Source: Bradyrhizobium zhengyangense
GTDB lineage: Bacteria; Pseudomonadota; Alphaproteobacteria; Rhizobiales; Xanthobacteraceae
Reading direction: 5' to 3'
Length of the DNA: 64,000 nt
NCBI RefSeq assembly: GCF_022012435.1
Contig: NZ_JAKLUA010000002.1
Location: 609,278 to 673,277 of the forward strand
Part shown: positions 8,525-16,264 of the stretch, piece by piece
How the letters are laid out: each line of letters begins with the position of its first letter
Numbering within the stretch: the stretch's first letter is position 1
The notes under the pieces: model-generated
The model's input: the letters and a program-made list of their open reading frames with translations, nothing else
The model's database searches: none
Told to the model about the DNA's origin: nothing
Made by a program: the position numbers and the translations under genes

Positions 8525-8643
8525 CGTCATTGCGAGGAGCTCGCGACAAAATTGCGAAGCAATTTTGCGCTGATGCGACGAAGCAATCCAGACTGCTTCC
8601 GCAGATGATTTTTCTGGATTGCTTCGCTGCGCTCGCAATGACG
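8525..8643. repeat. Dispersed intergenic palindrome, family A, copy 2
   Basis: Same outer ends (CGTCATTGCGAG and CTCGCAATGACG) and inner GCAATCCAGA/TCTGGATTGC pairing as the copy at 4807. It is longer because a small extra hairpin, AAAATTGC-GAA-GCAATTTT, is present near 8552. It lies between convergent genes and may help end both transcripts. Confidence 0.85.
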
Positions 8644-8650
8644 AGCTGAG

Positions 8651-9430
8651 CTACTTTCCCACCCACTTCGGTGGCCGCTTCTCCGAAAACGCCTTCGGGC
8701 CTTCGATGTAATCCTGCGAGGCCACCATCGCCTTCACGGCCGGATATTCGCGCTGCTCCTCGATCGCTTGCTCCAGCGATACCGCAAGCCCCTTCCGGAT
8801 GGTTTGCTTCGAAGCGCGGATCGACATCGGCGAGTTCTTGGTAATCATCTCGGCCCAGCGCAGCGCGCCGGCGAGTGCCTCGCCCTGCGGGACCACCTCG
8901 TTGACGAAGCCGATCTCATGGCCTTCCTTGGCGCTGACATGGCGCGCGGTGAGGATCATGCCCATGGCGCGCTTCAGGCCGATCTGGCGCGGCAAGCGGT
9001 GCAGGCCGCCGGCAAGTGCGGCAAGGCCGACGCGCGGCTCGGGCAGGGCGAAGGTTGCGTTCTCCGAGGCGATGATGAGGTCGCAGGCCAGCGCTATTTC
9101 GAAGCCGCCGCCCATGGCGACGCCATTGACCGCGGCGATGATCGGCTTGTCACAGTCGAAGCGCGAGGTAAGGCCGGCAAAGCCTCCCTTGTCCCAGCCA
9201 CGCTTGCCGCCCGCGGCCTGCCACTTCAAGTCGTTGCCGGCGCAGAACGCCTTGTCGCCGGCGCCGGTGACGACCGCGACCCACTGTTCCGGATCGGCGG
9301 CGAAATCGTCAAAAACCTTGTTGAGTTCGAAATGCGCATCGATGTGCAGCGCGTTGTAGACCTCAGGTCGCGACAGCGTGATGATCGTGACCGGTCCCTT
9401 GCGTTCCACCTTTGAGAATTTCAGCTCCAT
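8651..9430 (-). CDS. Enoyl-CoA hydratase/isomerase family protein
   Basis: 259-residue crotonase. AFCAGNDLKWQ gives the oxyanion-hole strand, and GVAMGGGFEIALACDL follows. FALPEPRVGLAALAGG retains the first catalytic Glu but has Ala where the second is usual, as in CaiD-like and other non-hydratase crotonases, so the reaction is uncertain. ATG 9430 (MELKFSKVERKG) is preceded by GGGAGCG; the longer frame to 9493 adds a non-homologous leader. Single gene, convergent with DUF6285. Confidence 0.85.
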   Translation of the reverse strand: MELKFSKVERKGPVTIITLSRPEVYNALHIDAHFELNKVFDDFAADPEQWVAVVTGAGDKAFCAGNDLKWQAAGGKRGWDKGGFAGLTSRFDCDKPIIAAVNGVAMGGGFEIALACDLIIASENATFALPEPRVGLAALAGGLHRLPRQIGLKRAMGMILTARHVSAKEGHEIGFVNEVVPQGEALAGALRWAEMITKNSPMSIRASKQTIRKGLAVSLEQAIEEQREYPAVKAMVASQDYIEGPKAFSEKRPPKWVGK

Positions 9431-9642
9431 CGTGCGCTCCCGCATTTTCTCGTAAAGGAATATCGGCGTCATACTACCGCGCGTCAGCGTCACAACACCA
9501 TCGAATTGCGGGGGTGCGCCTTGCGCTTCTCACGCGCCTGGGCTCGCTTGACTTGCGCGCGCTCTTCTCACCTTAATCGTGTGAAGCAGAAACGCGCCTA
9601 GCGCCTTAACGCAAAACGATAAAATCAGCCCGGGAGAGCACC

Positions 9643-10917
9643 GTGGATTTCTCATTGCCTGTCGATCTCGTCGCCTATCTCGGAGAGCTCGATCGTTTCA
9701 TCGAGCGCGAGATCAAGCCGCTGGAACAGGCCGACGACAACATTCGCTTCTTCGATCACCGCCGCGAATGGGCGCGCACCGATTTCGAGAATGGCGGCCT
9801 GCCGCGGCATGAATGGGAAGCGCTGCTGCGCAAGGCAAAGGATCTCGCAGATGCCGCCGGTCATTTGCGCTTCCCGGTGCCCAAGCAATATGGCGGCAAG
9901 GACGGCTCCAATCTCTGGATGGCCGTGATCCGCGAGCATTTTGCGGCGAAGGGCCTCGGCCTGCACAACGACCTCCAGAACGAGCACTCGATCGTCGGCA
10001 ATTTTCCTGTCGTCACCATGCTCGACCGCTACGGCCGCGACGATCAGAAGGCGATGATCGACGGCTCGATCAAGGGCAAGTATCGCATCACCTTTGGCCT
10101 CACCGAGCCGCATCACGGCTCCGACGCGACCCACATGGAAACGCGGGCGGTGCCTGTCGTCAGAGACAACGTCAAGGGCTGGATCATCAACGGCGAGAAG
10201 ATGTGGACGACCGGCATGCACGTCGCCACGCATTGCGCGCTGTTCGCGCGTACGTCGGGCAATGACGGCGATGCCCGCGGCATCACCTGCTTCCTGGTGC
10301 CGGCCAAGAGCCACGGCGTGAAGGTCGAGGAATATATGTGGACCTTCAACATGCCGACCGACCATCCGCGCGTCAGCTTTACGGATGTGTTCGTGCCTGA
10401 GGATGCGCAGTTCGGCGAAGTCGGCCGCGGCCTGTCGCTGGCGCAATGCTTCGTGCATCAGAACCGCATCCGCCAGGCGGCGAGCTCGCTGGGCGCGGCC
10501 GTCTACTGCATCAACGAGAGCGTCAAATACGCACGCGAGCGAAAGCCGTTCGGCAAGGCGCTCGCCGAGAACCAGGCGATTCAGTTCCCGCTGGTCGAGC
10601 TTGCCACGCAAGCCGAGATGCTGCGTCTGTTGATCCGCAAGACCGCCTGGGAGATGGACCAGCTTACCGAGGAGCAGATCGAGCGCACGCTCTCGGACCG
10701 CGTCTCGATGTGCAACTACTGGGCAAACCGCCTCTGCTGCGAATCCGCCGACCGCGCCATGCAGGTCCACGGCGGCATGGGCTATTCACGCCACAAGCCG
10801 TTCGAGCATATCTACCGCCACCACCGCCGCTACCGCATCACCGAAGGCAGCGAGGAGATCCAGATGCGCAAGGTGGCGGGGTTCTTGTTCGGGTATATGG
10901 GGCCCGGGAAGCACTGA
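9643..10917 (+). CDS. Acyl-CoA dehydrogenase
   Basis: 424-residue acyl-CoA dehydrogenase beginning at GTG 9643, with CGGGAGAG upstream. FAD and substrate motifs include FGLTEPHHGSDATHM (about residue 150), GEKMWTTGMHVATH, and the C-terminal QVHGGMGYSRHKPFEHIY followed by ITEGSEEIQMRKVAG. This is the FadE-like family that acts on medium/long or branched acyl-CoAs; specificity is not readable. Monocistronic as far as can be seen, followed by a palindromic repeat. Confidence 0.9.
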   Translation: MDFSLPVDLVAYLGELDRFIEREIKPLEQADDNIRFFDHRREWARTDFENGGLPRHEWEALLRKAKDLADAAGHLRFPVPKQYGGKDGSNLWMAVIREHFAAKGLGLHNDLQNEHSIVGNFPVVTMLDRYGRDDQKAMIDGSIKGKYRITFGLTEPHHGSDATHMETRAVPVVRDNVKGWIINGEKMWTTGMHVATHCALFARTSGNDGDARGITCFLVPAKSHGVKVEEYMWTFNMPTDHPRVSFTDVFVPEDAQFGEVGRGLSLAQCFVHQNRIRQAASSLGAAVYCINESVKYARERKPFGKALAENQAIQFPLVELATQAEMLRLLIRKTAWEMDQLTEEQIERTLSDRVSMCNYWANRLCCESADRAMQVHGGMGYSRHKPFEHIYRHHRRYRITEGSEEIQMRKVAGFLFGYMGPGKH

Positions 10918-10933
10918 AGCTTGCACCGGTCCC

Positions 10934-11022
10934 GCAGGGTGGGCAAAGCGAAGCGTGCCCACCACTCGCCATTGCGGAGAGAGATGGTGGGCACGGCGCT
11001 TCGCGCCTTTGCCCACCCTACG
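10934..11022. repeat. Dispersed palindrome, GGGTGGGCAAAGCG family, copy 1
   Basis: Two segments, AGGGTGGGCAAAGCGAAGCG and the later GCGCCTTTGCCCACCCT, pair with one another around inner GTGCCCACCA/TGGTGGGCAC repeats. A compact copy of the same family lies at 47297-47332. Found between convergent genes. Confidence 0.8.
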
Positions 11023-11032
11023 GCACCGTGGA

Positions 11033-12610
11033 TCAATTTACCCTTCTATCCTTCCCCGCCCAATATGGCTCGCGCAATTGCCGCCGCAGGATCTTGCCTG
11101 ATGGATTCCTCGGCAATGCCGGCAGAAACTCCACGCTCTTCGGCGTCTTGAATCCGGCGATGCGTTCGCGGGTGAAGTTGATGATGTCGGTGGCGGTTGC
11201 CTCTTTGCCTGGCTTCATCACCACGACGGCCTTCACCGCCTCGCCCCATTTATCGTCCGGCACGCCGATCACGGCGGCTTCGGCGACATCAGGATGATCG
11301 CACAGCGCGCTCTCCACTTCGGCGGGATAGATGTTCTCGCCGCCGGAGATGATCATATCCTTGATGCGGTCGTGGATGTAGAGGTAGCCGTCTTCATCCA
11401 TGTAGCCGGCGTCGCCCGTGCGCAGCCAGCCGTCGCCGCGCAATGTTGAGGCGGTCGCCTCTGGCAGATTCCAGTAGCCGGCCATGTTGGAGCCCGAGCG
11501 CGTCGCGATCTCGCCGACCTGGCGCGGCGGCAGCGGTTTGCCGTCAGCATCCAAAATCGCGATCTCGACGCCCGGCAGCGCCTTGCCGGCCGAGCGCATC
11601 CGCTCGAGCCCCTCGACGTGATCCTCCGGCGGCAGCGCGACGATGGTGCCGGTCGTTTCGGTCATGCCGTACATCTGCACGAAGCCGCATTTGAAGACCT
11701 CGATGCATTCCTTCAGCAGCGCCGCTGGAATCGGCGAGGCGCCGTACAGCATGTATTTCAGCCTGGAGAAATCGACTGTCTTGGCGCGTGGCTGCCGCAC
11801 CACGAACTGCATAGCAGCCGGCACCATGAAGAGTTTCGTAATGCCCGACTGCTCGAAGAAGTCCAGCACCTTGGTCGGATCGAACTCGCGCGCGATGACG
11901 CCGCGGGCGCCGTGATAGAGCCCCATCACGCCCCAGCCTGAGCCGCCGATATGGAAGATCGGCATCGCGACCAGTGACACGTCGTCCGTCGACCACCGGT
12001 TCCACTCCGGCTTGTCCTCGGCATTGCCTGTCTGCACGAGGTTGAGGAAGTTCGCGTGGCTCAGCATCGCGCCCTTCGGCTTGCCTGTGGTGCCTGACGT
12101 ATAAAGCTGGATCGCGATGTCCTTGGTATCGATCGGCACCTTCGGATCGTCGCCGTTCTGCGCATCGCGCCACGCGGCAAAATCCTGCCATTCCGGTGCG
12201 CCGCCCTCGGTGGTGATGATAGTGCGTACGCCGGGAAGCTGGTCCTTGATCTGGCGGACCTGGGTGATGAACTCCGGCCCGACGAACTGTACGGGCGCCT
12301 TGCAGTCGGCGACGATAAAGGCGACCTCGGGTCCGGCGAGACGCCAGTTCACCGGCGCCATCACGACGCCGGCCTTCATCGCGCCCATCAGCAGCTCGAA
12401 GTAGAGGTCGCTGTTCTTGCCGAGATAGGCGATGCGGTCGCCCTTCTTTACGCCCATCGCTACAAGCGCGTTGGCGACCTTATTGGTCTTGATATCGAAC
12501 TCGGCAAAGCTGGTCACGCGGCCCTCGAACTCGTAGGCAGTGGCGTTGCCGCGGCTCATCGCGCGCTCGCGCACCATGTCGGCGAGGTTCGCCAATGGCT
12601 GTGTAGACAT
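11033..12610 (-). CDS. AMP-dependent acyl-CoA synthetase (fatty-acid CoA ligase)
   Basis: 525-residue adenylate-forming ligase which activates a carboxylic acid to acyl-AMP and then acyl-CoA. Core motifs are present: P-loop LYTSGTTGKPKGAML (about residue 170), YGMTETTG, GDAGYMDEDGYLYIHDR and ISGGENIYPAEVE, with the catalytic C-terminal Lys in NPSGKILRRQLR. ATG 12610 has GGGAGA upstream. It follows the SDR gene in the same direction, but a strong hairpin (12683-12718) stands between them. Probably acts on medium or long fatty acids; not certain. Confidence 0.9.
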   Translation of the reverse strand: MSTQPLANLADMVRERAMSRGNATAYEFEGRVTSFAEFDIKTNKVANALVAMGVKKGDRIAYLGKNSDLYFELLMGAMKAGVVMAPVNWRLAGPEVAFIVADCKAPVQFVGPEFITQVRQIKDQLPGVRTIITTEGGAPEWQDFAAWRDAQNGDDPKVPIDTKDIAIQLYTSGTTGKPKGAMLSHANFLNLVQTGNAEDKPEWNRWSTDDVSLVAMPIFHIGGSGWGVMGLYHGARGVIAREFDPTKVLDFFEQSGITKLFMVPAAMQFVVRQPRAKTVDFSRLKYMLYGASPIPAALLKECIEVFKCGFVQMYGMTETTGTIVALPPEDHVEGLERMRSAGKALPGVEIAILDADGKPLPPRQVGEIATRSGSNMAGYWNLPEATASTLRGDGWLRTGDAGYMDEDGYLYIHDRIKDMIISGGENIYPAEVESALCDHPDVAEAAVIGVPDDKWGEAVKAVVVMKPGKEATATDIINFTRERIAGFKTPKSVEFLPALPRNPSGKILRRQLREPYWAGKDRRVN

Positions 12611-12682
12611 GTCTCTCCCGTGGTGTTTTGTCTTTATGCGGGGAGTTTGGCGTTATCGGCGGGTGAAGACAAGATGGGGGCC

Positions 12683-12718
12683 CCGCTGTCGTCCTGGCTT
12701 TTGCCAGGACGACAGCGG
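12683..12718. terminator. Perfect 16-bp-arm hairpin with TTTT loop
   Basis: CCGCTGTCGTCCTGGC and its exact complement flank a TTTT loop. It lies 10 bases after the end of the SDR gene and before the codirectional ligase gene, so it may terminate or attenuate SDR transcripts. GTCGTCCTGGC palindromes are also a recurring repeat type in such genomes. Confidence 0.6.
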
Positions 12719-12727
12719 AGAGAGCAG

Positions 12728-13600
12728 CTACCCACGCTTCGCCCGGTCCTTCTCGTTCTGTGCCATGATACTCTCGCGCGCGGTCTTCCAGTCGTCGTCG
12801 CTCCAGTCGCGCAGCTGGTAGAAATTGCCGCCCATCGCCAGCGCCTGGGCGCCGTCCATGGCGATGGTCTCACCGGTGATCCAGTTGCAGCCGCCGGAGA
12901 TCAGGAACACGGCGAGGTTCTGCAGTTCCTCCATGGTGCCGACGCGGCCCATCGGATTCATCGCCTTGGTGCGCGCGCCGGCCTCGTCGCCGGGCTTGAT
13001 GCGCTTGCTCATGCCCTCGGTCGGGATCTCGCCCGGCGCGATGGTGTTGAGGCGGATGCCGTAGCGGCCCCATTCGGTCGCCAGCGACATCGTCATGGCG
13101 TGGATCGCCGACTTGCTCATCGCCGACGGCACCACATAGGGCGAGCCGTTGCGCACCCAGGTCACGGTGATCGAGACGACGTTGCCCGGCTGCTTCAACG
13201 CGATCCAGCGCTTGCCGACCGCCTGGGTCACGTAGAACGTGCCGTGCATGACGATGTTGGCGACGGCATCGAAGCCGCGCGGCGAGAGCTCTTCCGTGCG
13301 CGAGATGAAATTGCCGGCGGCGTTGTTGATGAGATCGGTCAGCGGCGCCTCGCGAAAGATGTTATCGATCATCTCCTCGACCGCCAGCGCGTTGCGGATG
13401 TCGACACCATGGCTGGTGACGCGGCCGCCATACTCACCCATCAGCTCGATCGCGGTCTCGTCGCAGACGATCTTGCGGCGTCCGCAGATGTGCACCTCGG
13501 CGCCGAGCTCGAGGAAGCGAGCCGCCATCGATTTGCCGAGCCCTGTGCCGCCGCCGGTCACGAGAATGCGCCGCCCAGCCAGAAGATTTTCCTTGAACAT
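12728..13600 (-). CDS. SDR family protein, 2,4-dienoyl-CoA reductase-like
   Basis: 290-residue SDR with the cofactor loop TGGGTGLGKSMA and NNAAGNF. The usual Tyr of YxxxK is Ser: the segment reads SAMSKSAIHAM. Ser at this position with retained Lys is characteristic of 2,4-dienoyl-CoA reductases and fits the fatty-acid-oxidation neighbours, so reduction of a dienoyl-CoA is the best inference. ATG 13600 is preceded by GGGAGAAAC. Divergent from the crotonase at 13705, with about 100 bases between them. Confidence 0.82.
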   Translation of the reverse strand: MFKENLLAGRRILVTGGGTGLGKSMAARFLELGAEVHICGRRKIVCDETAIELMGEYGGRVTSHGVDIRNALAVEEMIDNIFREAPLTDLINNAAGNFISRTEELSPRGFDAVANIVMHGTFYVTQAVGKRWIALKQPGNVVSITVTWVRNGSPYVVPSAMSKSAIHAMTMSLATEWGRYGIRLNTIAPGEIPTEGMSKRIKPGDEAGARTKAMNPMGRVGTMEELQNLAVFLISGGCNWITGETIAMDGAQALAMGGNFYQLRDWSDDDWKTARESIMAQNEKDRAKRG

Positions 13601-13704
13601 GGCTGTTTCTCCCGTACGGATTGTAAGTTAATTGGTCGATTGACTAAATCCGGCCGTCAGCCTTCTGTAAAGCGGCACCGAACAAGAAAAGGGAGAATTC
13701 ATCC

Positions 13705-14514
13705 ATGGAAGAGCGCGTCTCGATCTCGATCTTGGAAGGCGTCGCCGACGTGCGCCTGGTGCGCGCGGACAAGATGAATGCACTCGATCAGGCCATGTTC
13801 GAGGCCCTTGTTGCGGCAACCGAGCGTCTTTCGAAGGAAAAAGGCGTGCGCGTCGTCGTGCTGTCGGGTGAAGGCCGCGCCTTCTGCGCCGGTCTCGACA
13901 TGGGGCGTTTCGCCGCCATGAAGGAGAAGGGCGGCAACGGAATTCCGGGTGGCGAAAATCGCGATCTCGCCAAGCGCACGCATGGCCAGGCCAACTTCCC
14001 GCAACAAGCGGTGTGGGGCTGGCGCCAGCTTCCGGTTCCCGTGATCGCGGCCGTGCACGGCGTTGCCTTCGGCGGCGGCTTTCAGCTCTCGCTCGGCGCC
14101 GACATGCGTTTCCTTAGCCCCGATGCGCGGATGTCGGTGATGGAAATCAAATGGGGACTCGTGCCTGACATGGCGGGCACGCCGATCCTGGCGAGCCTCG
14201 TGCGCGACGACATCCTGCGCGATCTCACCTACACGGGGCGCATCTTCTCCGCGCAGGAGGCGATGGCTTACGGCCTCGCCACCCGCATCTGCGATGATCC
14301 GCGCGCTGCGGCGCTCGAAGTCGCGCGCGAGATCGCCGGCAAGAGCCCCGATGCGATCCGTGCCGCGAAGCGGCTGCTGAACAATCTCTCGGTCGATCCG
14401 GGGCCGGCGCTGCTTGCGGAGTCGATCGAGCAGCAGAAGCTGATCGGCAGCCCGAACCAGACCGAAGCGGTGCGCTCCAATCTGGAGAAGCGCGCAGCGA
14501 AGTATGCGGATTAA
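13705..14514 (+). CDS. Enoyl-CoA hydratase/crotonase family protein
   Basis: 269-residue crotonase. FCAGLDMGRFAAM supplies the oxyanion-hole segment, HGVAFGGGFQLSLGADM follows, and MEIKWGLVPDMAGTPIL carries Glu and Asp at the catalytic pair, suggesting an isomerase or an unusual hydratase. GGGAGAATTC precedes the start. It shares an intergenic promoter region with the dienoyl-CoA reductase-like SDR, consistent with joint use in beta-oxidation of unsaturated acids. Confidence 0.86.
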   Translation: MEERVSISILEGVADVRLVRADKMNALDQAMFEALVAATERLSKEKGVRVVVLSGEGRAFCAGLDMGRFAAMKEKGGNGIPGGENRDLAKRTHGQANFPQQAVWGWRQLPVPVIAAVHGVAFGGGFQLSLGADMRFLSPDARMSVMEIKWGLVPDMAGTPILASLVRDDILRDLTYTGRIFSAQEAMAYGLATRICDDPRAAALEVAREIAGKSPDAIRAAKRLLNNLSVDPGPALLAESIEQQKLIGSPNQTEAVRSNLEKRAAKYAD

Positions 14515-14518
14515 GTTC

Positions 14519-14623
14519 GTCATTCCGGGATGCGCCGTAGGCGCAGGCCCGGAATCCATCGGGCCGCACGGTCCGCTGTGAAATGGATTCCGGGTTCGAT
14601 GCTGCGCATCGCCCCGGAATGAC
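14519..14623. repeat. Dispersed palindrome, GTCATTCCGGG family, copy 1
   Basis: Ends read GTCATTCCGGG and CCCCGGAATGAC, with inner CCCGGAATCCAT/ATGGATTCCGGG pairing. The same family occurs at 39094-39196 and as a partial copy at 35457-35524. Confidence 0.85.
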
Positions 14624-14675
14624 TGCCTGAATAGCAGTTGCCTCTCTCAACCCGACGAAAGATCGGACAACAAAA

Positions 14676-16220
14676 ATGAGCGAAACGTCCAACTTCCTCG
14701 GCATCGTCTCCGGTGAGCGCCGCCGCACCCACGCCGAAGTCGCTGATCGCGCCGACCGCGTCGCCTCCGGCCTCGCCAAGATCGGTGTCAAGCAAGGCGA
14801 TTGCGTCTGCATGTTGATGCGCAACGACATCGCCTTCCTCGAGGCCGCCTACGCCGCGATGCGGCTGGGCGCCTATGGCGTGCCGATCAACTGGCACTTC
14901 AAGCCGGAGGAGATCAATTACATCCTCGGCGACACCGGCACCTCCGTGCTGATCGGACATGCCGACATGCTGCACGCTTTGCGTGACGCGATTCCGAGAG
15001 GCGTCACCGTTCTCAGCGTGCCGACGCCGCCGGAAATCCTGAAGACCTACAAGATCGATCCCGATCACCTCGAGACGCCGGACTTCGCGATCGATTTCGA
15101 ATCCTGGCTCGCGCAATTCCAGCCCTATGACGGCCCGGTCGTGCCGCAGCCGATGAACATGATCTACACGTCAGGCACGACGGGTCATCCCAAGGGCGTG
15201 CGGCGCAATGCGCCGACGCCGGAACAGCAGGCCGCCGGCGAGCGCATGCGGGCGATGATCTACGGCTTGAAGCCCGGTGCCCGCGCCATCCTGCCGGGTC
15301 CGCTCTATCACTCCGCGCCGAACTCGTTCGGCATCCGCTCCGGCAAGCTTGGCGGCGCACTGGTCTTGATGCCGCGCTTCGAGGCGGAAGAGTTTCTGGA
15401 GCTGATCGAGCGCTACAAGATCGATACCATCTTCATGGTGCCGACCATGTTCATACGCCTGATGAAGCTGCCGGAGGAGACCCGCAAGAAGTACGACGTC
15501 TCCTCGCTGCGCCACATCATTCACGCCGCAGCGCCCTGTCCGGCCGACGTCAAGCGCGCCATGATCGAATGGTGGGGGCCGGTGATCTATGAATTCTACG
15601 GCTCGACTGAATCGAGTGCCGTGACCTTCGCGACATCAGAGGATGCGCTGAAGAAGCCGGGTACGGTCGGCAAGATCTCGCCCGGCGCCGAGCTGCGCTT
15701 CATCGGCGACGACGGAAGCGTGCTCGGCGTCGGCGAAATCGGCGAGATCTATTCCCGCATGCGTGAAATGGCCGACTTCACCTATCACAACAAGCCGGAG
15801 AAGCGCGCCGAGATCGACCGCGACGGTTTCATCACCTCGGGCGACGTCGGCTACATCGACGAAGACGGCTACGTCTTCATCTGCGACCGCAAGCGCGACA
15901 TGGTGATATCGGGCGGCGTGAACATCTATCCGGCCGAGATCGAGTCGGTGCTGCACGCCGTCCCGGGCGTGCATGATTGCGCCGTGTTCGGCATCCCCGA
16001 TGCCGAGTTCGGCGAGGCGCTGATGGCGGTGGTCGAGCCCCAACCTGACGTCGCGCTCGGTGTCGCCGACATCCGTGCGCGACTGAAGGGCTCGCTCGCC
16101 GATTACAAGGTGCCGAAGCATATCGAGATCCGCTCGGGCCTGCCGCGCGAGGACTCCGGAAAAATCTTCAAGCGCCGCCTGCGCGATCCCTATTGGGAGC
16201 AGGCGGGGCGGAAGATCTGA
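14676..16220 (+). CDS. AMP-dependent acyl-CoA synthetase
   Basis: 514-residue adenylate-forming ligase of the fatty-acyl/aryl-CoA group. Motifs: IYTSGTTGHPKGV (about residue 165), FYGSTESSA, ITSGDVGYIDEDGYVFI, ISGGVNIYPAEIE and the catalytic-Lys segment EDSGKIFKRRLRDPYW. It differs clearly from the ligase at 11033, so the two probably serve different acids. The ribosome binding site is weak (AAAGATCGG). A repeat separates it from the upstream crotonase gene, so the two may or may not be cotranscribed. Confidence 0.88.
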   Translation: MSETSNFLGIVSGERRRTHAEVADRADRVASGLAKIGVKQGDCVCMLMRNDIAFLEAAYAAMRLGAYGVPINWHFKPEEINYILGDTGTSVLIGHADMLHALRDAIPRGVTVLSVPTPPEILKTYKIDPDHLETPDFAIDFESWLAQFQPYDGPVVPQPMNMIYTSGTTGHPKGVRRNAPTPEQQAAGERMRAMIYGLKPGARAILPGPLYHSAPNSFGIRSGKLGGALVLMPRFEAEEFLELIERYKIDTIFMVPTMFIRLMKLPEETRKKYDVSSLRHIIHAAAPCPADVKRAMIEWWGPVIYEFYGSTESSAVTFATSEDALKKPGTVGKISPGAELRFIGDDGSVLGVGEIGEIYSRMREMADFTYHNKPEKRAEIDRDGFITSGDVGYIDEDGYVFICDRKRDMVISGGVNIYPAEIESVLHAVPGVHDCAVFGIPDAEFGEALMAVVEPQPDVALGVADIRARLKGSLADYKVPKHIEIRSGLPREDSGKIFKRRLRDPYWEQAGRKI

Positions 16221-16264
16221 AGGCCGTGTCCCCGGGATGGAGCCAAGCTCTAAAACGCTATGCC

